Origin: Chloroflexota bacterium
Lineage (GTDB): Bacteria; Chloroflexota; Anaerolineae; B4-G1; SLSP01
Assembly (NCBI GenBank): GCA_022707665.1
Contig: JAKJAE010000061.1
Span: 1-11,769 of the forward strand
DNA: 11,769 nt
Reading direction: 5' to 3'
Shown one piece after another: positions 7,080 to 11,769 of this stretch (positions within the stretch are counted from its first letter, which is position 1; the number at the start of each line of letters is the position of its first letter). Below the pieces are notes generated by a model. The model saw only the letters and a list, made by a program, of their open reading frames with translations. It searched no databases and was not told the origin of the DNA. A program made the position numbers and the translations under genes.

Positions 7080-7738
7080 GAAGCCCGATCCAGTCTGTCA
7101 GCAATCGGCTGGAAACTGCGCCGGTGAAGGGGGCACACACCGAGACGGTCCAGGGCCTCCTGGTGCTGCCGCGTCCCATATCCCTTGTGCCGGGCAAAGC
7201 CATAGCCGGGGTATTGAACCTCGGCATACTCCACCATCCACCGGTCGCGCAACACTTTGGCGACGATGCTGGCAGCGGCCACCGTGATCGACCGGGCATC
7301 GGCGCGGGGAAAGGAGTCCTGGGGTAGGGCAACGTGGGGAAGCGTGATCGCATCGAGGATCAGGGCCTGGGGCCTCACGCTGAGCGCTCCCAGCGCGCGC
7401 TGCATCGCCAATCGAGTCGCGGAGACGATGCCCAGCGCATCGATCTCATCGACCGAGGCGGAGCCATCCCCAACTGCCAACGCCACAGCCCGGATGCGGC
7501 CCAGGAGCACCTCACGCCGGCGCAGCGTGAGTGCTTTGGAGTCACGCACCCCCACAAGGATCTCCGGGATATCCGCCAGCGCGGGCAAGACCACGGCGCC
7601 GGCCCAAACGGGCCCCGCCCACGGCCCACGCCCTGCCTCATCCAGCCCTGCAACGGTCGGAAGTCCCTGTTGCCAGAAGCGTTCCTCTGCCTCGATCGTT
7701 GGCGGATCACCCCATGCCCATGCTCTCTTCATTGGCAT
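7076..7738 (-). CDS. rnhB: Ribonuclease HII
   Basis: This 220-residue protein removes RNA from RNA-DNA hybrids, including single ribonucleotides misincorporated in DNA. Motif GLDEAGRGPWAGPV (31-44) holds catalytic D33 and E34 and the Gly-Arg-Gly motif that senses the ribonucleotide 2'-OH. LILDAI contributes D129. ADARSITVAAASIVAKV (146-162) contributes the fourth acidic residue, D147, where the usual Lys-Gly before the Asp is Arg-Ala. GYGFARHKGYGTRQH (178-192) is the conserved C-terminal signature. Length is normal. Two possible starts exist: ATG at 7738 and ATG at 7732. A weak GGGAAG is 3 bases from the first and 9 from the second, so the second may be the real one. The gene overlaps the downstream glycosyltransferase by four bases. 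Confidence 0.95.
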   Translation of the reverse strand: MPMKRAWAWGDPPTIEAEERFWQQGLPTVAGLDEAGRGPWAGPVWAGAVVLPALADIPEILVGVRDSKALTLRRREVLLGRIRAVALAVGDGSASVDEIDALGIVSATRLAMQRALGALSVRPQALILDAITLPHVALPQDSFPRADARSITVAAASIVAKVLRDRWMVEYAEVQYPGYGFARHKGYGTRQHQEALDRLGVCPLHRRSFQPIADRLDRAS

Positions 7739-7747
7739 ACGCTTCCC

Positions 7748-7775
7748 ATTGTGCCACGAAGCCCGTGGCTGCCAA
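7748..7775 (-). promoter_or_regulatory. Candidate rnhB promoter, back to back with the TPR-gene promoter
   Basis: On the minus strand, TTGGCA (7770-7775) and CACAAT (7748-7753) are separated by 16 bases, and a TGG precedes the -10 box. The predicted start is near 7741, only a few bases before the first ATG, so the mRNA would be almost leaderless. The -10 box is a poor match, so this is tentative. Its -35 box is 6 bases from that of the divergent promoter. Confidence 0.35.
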
Positions 7776-7781
7776 ATAGAC

Positions 7782-7809
7782 TTGCCTTTGTACCAAGGAC
7801 CTTTATACT
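7782..7809 (+). promoter_or_regulatory. Promoter of the TPR-protein gene
   Basis: TTGCCT (7782-7787) and TATACT (7804-7809) are spaced by 16 bases, a fair match to the housekeeping sigma consensus. Transcription would start near 7816, leaving about 39 bases before the ATG at 7855. GGAGG at 7845-7849 is 5 bases from that ATG. The 116-base gap between rnhB and this gene holds nothing else that I can identify. Confidence 0.55.
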
Positions 7810-7854
7810 ATTTACAGACCAACGACGACTCCACAGGCCAAAACGGAGGCTGAT

Positions 7855-9189
7855 ATGGAGTTTCTTGACGACCTTCGCGAACGACGTGAAGCGAAAACAT
7901 CGCCCCACCCTCAGCCGGAGGCATCCCCCCCTGCTCCGGCACGCCCTGTCCCCGAGATTCCCGATGCCCCGGAAGCCTGGGATGAGCTCCTGGAAGGAGT
8001 TGACTTTGACGAGCCTACCGAGGTCATAGAGCCTCCCGCCGCAAATGGGAAGTCCCGGGCTCGCTCGAGGAGGCGCCGGTTCAGCACGGGTCAGGTGATC
8101 GTTCTTGCCGTAATGGGCATAGCCGTGCTGGCGTTCTGGGCGGTGCTCATCCTTTTCATCACCGGGGCCTTCCACACCAGCTCGATCGATCTCGAGCCCA
8201 CATTAGACGTGGCGTCAGCCGTGAACAGTGAGTCAGACCTTGCTGTTGCAGAGGCCACGTCGACCGCGCCCGCGCTTTCCGAAACAACCACGGTAGCAAA
8301 CGACCCCTTGACCCCAACCGCTACGCCTGTGCCTGCAGGACCCATCGCCACGATCTACGACGAACAGATCCGCAAGGATCCTGACAATGCGACTCTGTAC
8401 CTCCAACGCGGGTCTGTATACTTGGATGCCGGTGCTTCTGATGCGGCCCTCAGTGACTTTGAGCGTGCACGGGATCTGCAGGCAGGTGGAGCCGCGTATC
8501 TGGGGATAGGCCACGCCACCTATGCACTCTTCCGCTGGCAAGATGCAGAGGCTGCATTTGGCCAGGCCATCGCTCTCGACCCAGAGATGGCCGAAGCTCA
8601 CTATGGGTTAGGCCTGATCCACTACTACCGCGGCGACTACCGCAAAGCAGGAAGATCCTTCGATATGGCGGCGGAGATCAACCCGGATCACGCCGAGTAC
8701 GAGGCCTGGCTTGCCATCGCGGCAGCTCACTTCAATGACAGGCCCGAAGCACTGGGAGCCGCCACGCGGGCTATCAGTGCCTCGGCCGATCTACCCCTTG
8801 TCTACGTGGCGAAATCCTGGGCGGCAAGAGTCCCTGACCGCGACAACGCGGATGCTCGGGATGTGGATGGTGCCCAGGGAGATCTGCTCCACGCCCTCGA
8901 CTTGGGGCCGAACGATTTCCTCACCCTGAATGCAGTGGCGGAGTTCTACGTTGCAGAACGCCCGGAGCGGCTTGCCGAGGCAGAACAACTGGCAGCCTAT
9001 GCCCTCAACTGGGCGAAGAACGCCGTGGAGCGTGCAGTGGCACTGCAGACGCTGGGCCGGGTCTATCTGCTTCAGGAACGCAGTGCAGATGCACAGCGGG
9101 CTCTCGAAGAGGCCATGGCGCTCGCCTCAGTCGACGGCGACGTTGCCCTGACCGGCCTCGAAGAGGACCTTGCACGCACCCAGCAGTGA
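7855..9189 (+). CDS. Membrane-anchored TPR-repeat protein
   Basis: This 444-residue protein has a Pro/Glu-rich cytoplasmic N-terminus (1-66), a basic cluster ending SRRRRF (about 68-76) and one membrane helix (about 80-104, VIVLAVMGIAVLAFWAVLIL). A Ser/Thr/Pro-rich linker follows (105-162, with LTPTATPVP). By the positive-inside rule the C-terminal part lies outside the cytoplasm. From about 165 there are helical TPR-like pairs: LYLQRGSVYLDAG (181-193), AAYLGIGHATYALFRWQDAEAAFGQAIALDP (about 213-243), AEAHYGLGLIHYYRGDYRKAGRSF (246-269), and weaker ones to LGRVYLLQERSADAQRALEEA (400-420). TPRs mediate protein-protein contacts; no enzyme domain is seen and the partner is unknown. The ATG is supported by GGAGG with 5-base spacing. 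The gene converges on uvrA, with 9 bases between stop codons and no clear terminator. Confidence 0.85.
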   Translation: MEFLDDLRERREAKTSPHPQPEASPPAPARPVPEIPDAPEAWDELLEGVDFDEPTEVIEPPAANGKSRARSRRRRFSTGQVIVLAVMGIAVLAFWAVLILFITGAFHTSSIDLEPTLDVASAVNSESDLAVAEATSTAPALSETTTVANDPLTPTATPVPAGPIATIYDEQIRKDPDNATLYLQRGSVYLDAGASDAALSDFERARDLQAGGAAYLGIGHATYALFRWQDAEAAFGQAIALDPEMAEAHYGLGLIHYYRGDYRKAGRSFDMAAEINPDHAEYEAWLAIAAAHFNDRPEALGAATRAISASADLPLVYVAKSWAARVPDRDNADARDVDGAQGDLLHALDLGPNDFLTLNAVAEFYVAERPERLAEAEQLAAYALNWAKNAVERAVALQTLGRVYLLQERSADAQRALEEAMALASVDGDVALTGLEEDLARTQQ

Positions 9190-9198
9190 CGAACGCCC

Positions 9199-11769
9199 TC
9201 AGACCGTGCCCGACGTAGCCCGGACGCGTGCCTCGGCCAGCCAGTGCTTGAGGTACTGGCCCGTATAGGAACGCTCGCTCCCGGCGACCACCTCAGGCGG
9301 GCCCTCGGCGAGAAGCTCACCGCCGGCGTCGCCCCCCTCTGGTCCCAGATCGATGATCCAGTCGGAGACTTTGATGACATCGGGGTTGTGCTCGATCACG
9401 ACGACGGTGTTGCCCGTGTCCGCCAGACGCTGCAGAACCTCAATCAGCTTGTCGACGTCAGCGGCGTGAAGGCCAACCGTTGGCTCATCCAGCAGGTAGA
9501 GTGTGCGCCCGGTCGCCCGCCGGGACAGCTCGCGCGCCAGCTTGACACGTTGGGCCTCGCCCCCCGACAGCGTGGTTGCCGGCTGGCCCAGTCGAATGTA
9601 CCCCAGGCCCACATCGTAGAGCGTCTGCAGACGCGGCGTGAGGCTCGGGAACGATCCGAAGAACTCCAGCGCTTCCGTCACCGTCAGGTCGAGCACTTCG
9701 GCGATGTTGAGCCCTTTGTAGCGCACCTGCAAGGTCTCCCGGTTGTAGCGTTGGCCATGGCACACATCGCAGGGAACGTAGACCTCGGGCAGGAACTGCA
9801 TCTCGATGCGCAACTCCCCCTGCCCGCCGCACGCCTCACAGCGTCCGCCCTTCACGTTGAACGAGAACCGCCCCTGCTTGTATCCCCGGATGCGTGACTC
9901 CGGCAATTTGGCAAAGATGTCGCGGATTGGTCCGAAGAGGCCGGTATAGGTTGCGGGGTTGGACCGCGGCGTGCGCCCGATCGGTGACTGGTCGATGTTG
10001 ATCACCTTGTCGATGTATTCATGGCCTTCGATGGCATCGCACTCCCCTGCAGGTTCCCGCGCCCCCGAAAGGATCTGCGCCAGGCGCTGATGAAGCGTCT
10101 CGACCATCAGCGTGCTCTTGCCGGAGCCCGACACCCCGGTCACGCAGACAAAGAGGCCAAGGGGAAGCCGTACATCGATGTTCTTCAGGTTGTGCGCCCG
10201 TGCACCGCGGATGACCAGGGCCTTGCCGTTGCCCTGGCGTCGCTTCTCGGGAATCGGAATGAACTTACGCCCTGAGAGGTACGCTCCCGTGTGCGATGTC
10301 GGATGGGCCAGGATCGTGTCCAGTGGGCCGGCGACGACTACTTCACCGCCGTGCTCGCCCGCGCCCGGGCCAAGGTCGACGATCCAATCCGCAGCACGAA
10401 TGGTCTCCTCGTCGTGCTCGACGACCAGTACCGTATTACCCAGGTCACGCATATCCTTGAGCGTAGCGATCAGCCGCGCGGTATCACGCTGGTGAAGGCC
10501 GACACTGGGCTCGTCGAGGACGTAGAGGACGCCGGTCAACCGCGAGCCAACCTGCGTCGCCAGCCGGATCCGCTGCGCCTCACCGCCCGACAGCGTGCTC
10601 GCCGCACGATCCAGGCTCAAGTAGTCGAGGCCCACATTGACGAGAAAGGTCAGGCGATTGCGGATCTCTTTGAGCGCCCGCTCGGCAATCGCATACTCCT
10701 TGGCTGTCAGGAGCGGGCCTTCACCGTTCGAACCCAATCCGGCCCTGCCCAGCGTTCTCCCCGCGGACTCGCCACCCGTCTCCCCGACTTCGATCAATTG
10801 CTCGATCCACGCCTGGAGCCGCACCACAGGCCAACTCGCCAACTCGTCGATGGGTTTGTCTGCCACCGTGATGGCCCGCGCCACGTCGTTGAGCCGGGTG
10901 CCATTGCACGCCTTGCACGGCGTCTGGCTCATCACCTCCTCGATCCTGCCACGGATATAGTCGGAGCTCGACTCATCGTAACGACGCTGCAAGCTTGGGA
11001 TGATACCCTCGAACCGACGCAGGCCCGACCACAGGCCGCGGCTCGTCTCGTACGAAACCGGCACGCTCTCCTGACCCGTGCCATAGAGTACGATGCGCTG
11101 CTGTGCTTCGGTAAGGTCTTTCCACGGGCGGTCCATCGCGACCCCATAGTGCTTGGCCACACTGGTCAGGATTTGCCACGAGGTACTGTCGTGGTCCTCG
11201 GACATCCCATAGGCAATGGCACCATCCTGCAATGACATCAGTCCATTGGGAACGATCAGCGCCGGGTCGAGCTCCAGCTTGAAGCCCAGGCCCTCGCACG
11301 CCGGGCAGGCACCGTGGGGGCTGTTGAACGAGAGCGAACGAGGTTCAATCTCGGGGATGCTGATGTTACAGATCGGGCAAGAGAGCCGCTCGGAGAAGAG
11401 CACATCGCCCTCCTGTACGACCGCAGGATCGGGCGAGCGCACGATCTCAACGACCATCACCCCATCCCCCAGCCGCAGCGACGTCTCCACCGAGTCAGTA
11501 ACCCGGCGGTTTCGTCAGCATCGGGAACCACAAGCCGGTCGACCACGGCCTCGATGTCGTGCAACTTGTAACGGTCGAGCTCGGGGACATCCTCCAACTC
11601 AAAGACCTCACCGTCGACCCGCACACGGACGAAACCCAGCTTGCGCGCCTCCTCGAAGATGGGACGGTGATGGCCCTTGCGCGCGCGCACCAGAGGGGCA
11701 AGAACCTGCAGGCGCGTCCCCGACTGCATGCCCAGGATCGAGTCGACGATCTCCTGCGCGCTCTGCTGT
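9199..11769 (-). CDS. uvrA: Excinuclease ABC subunit A, 5'-truncated by window edge and frameshifted
   Basis: UvrA is the DNA-damage-sensing ATPase of nucleotide excision repair; its dimer loads UvrB. The 5' part (11769 to about 11500) reads QQSAQEIVDSILGMQSGTR, then LQVLAPLVRARKGHH, up to VVDRLVVPDADE. The reading frame then changes, and DSVETSLRLGDG continues to the TGA at 9199. Counting from the GTG at 11490: zinc-module cysteines C38, C41, C62 and C65; first ABC signature LSGGEAQRIRL (300-310) with Walker B and LDEPSVGLH; second Walker A GVSGSGKST (452-460). Further on are the second zinc module (CEAC...CDVC), LSGGEAQRVKL and LDEPTVGLH. The first Walker A lies beyond the edge. A Gly/Ser-rich stretch (about 234-258) appears inserted relative to E. 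coli-type UvrA. Apart from the frame break, all visible motifs are intact. The GTG at 11490 has no ribosome binding site, so restart there is unlikely. Confidence 0.93.
11497..11514 (-). other. Frameshift site in uvrA
   Basis: Minus-strand translation is UvrA-like in one frame down to VVPDADE. It then degenerates into an Arg/Trp-rich tail ending at a stop at 11457-11459. The frame that gives DSVETSLRLGDG opens only after a TGA at 11515-11517. The change must therefore fall within this short interval, around the GAAACCGCCGGG stretch. Either one missing base or two extra bases would restore continuity; the latter gives DADERRVTDSVETSL, with the normal family spacing. I see no slippery heptamer suggesting programmed frameshifting, so an assembly error or a real mutation is more likely. 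Confidence 0.8.

Noticed and set aside
10291..11235. 314-codon open frame on the + strand
   Set aside because: It is antisense to uvrA, where zinc and ABC motifs prove the minus strand is coding.
11457..11729. Independent 90-residue gene on the minus strand
   Set aside because: Its frame continues to the window edge with UvrA sequence, and its last about 17 residues are out-of-frame read-through after the frameshift.

Overview
This is a GC-rich bacterial chromosome segment carrying mostly housekeeping genes. I see no phage, insertion sequence, CRISPR array, tRNA or rRNA. The style suggests Chloroflexota, possibly a Thermomicrobia relative: GC-rich codons, a Thr/Pro-rich linker after the membrane helix of a TPR protein, a very long GH13 protein, and a UvrA with a Gly/Ser-rich insert. 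That assignment is an inference, not a measurement.

Layout. The left edge holds the 3' end of a family 2 glycosyltransferase (+ strand). It converges on a 1203-residue GH13 alpha-amylase-like gene (- strand) across a 41-base gap that holds palindromes. Just upstream of the GH13 gene, 20 bases away in the same operon, is a 39-codon gene for a single-helix membrane protein. It starts with GTG, has a strong ribosome binding site, and lies behind an extended -10 promoter. Next comes a noncoding stretch of about 290 bases with seven tandem copies of a 16-bp unit enclosed by inverted-repeat arms, immediately downstream of asnS (asparaginyl-tRNA synthetase, - strand). The asnS promoter is an extended -10 box lying in the short gap after a family 4 glycosyltransferase gene. 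That gene overlaps rnhB (ribonuclease HII) by four bases. A divergent promoter region separates rnhB from a + strand gene for a membrane-anchored TPR protein. That gene ends 9 bases from the end of uvrA (- strand), which runs off the right edge and is broken by an apparent frameshift near 11,500.

How the genes relate. rnhB and the glycosyltransferase look translationally coupled, and the small membrane protein and the GH13 enzyme look co-transcribed. The remaining genes (asnS, uvrA, TPR protein, GT2) look like independent neighbours. The items most worth a second look are the structured tandem array (one compensatory base-pair change), the unlisted 39-residue protein, the uvrA frameshift, and the unusual GH13 architecture with a changed region IV.
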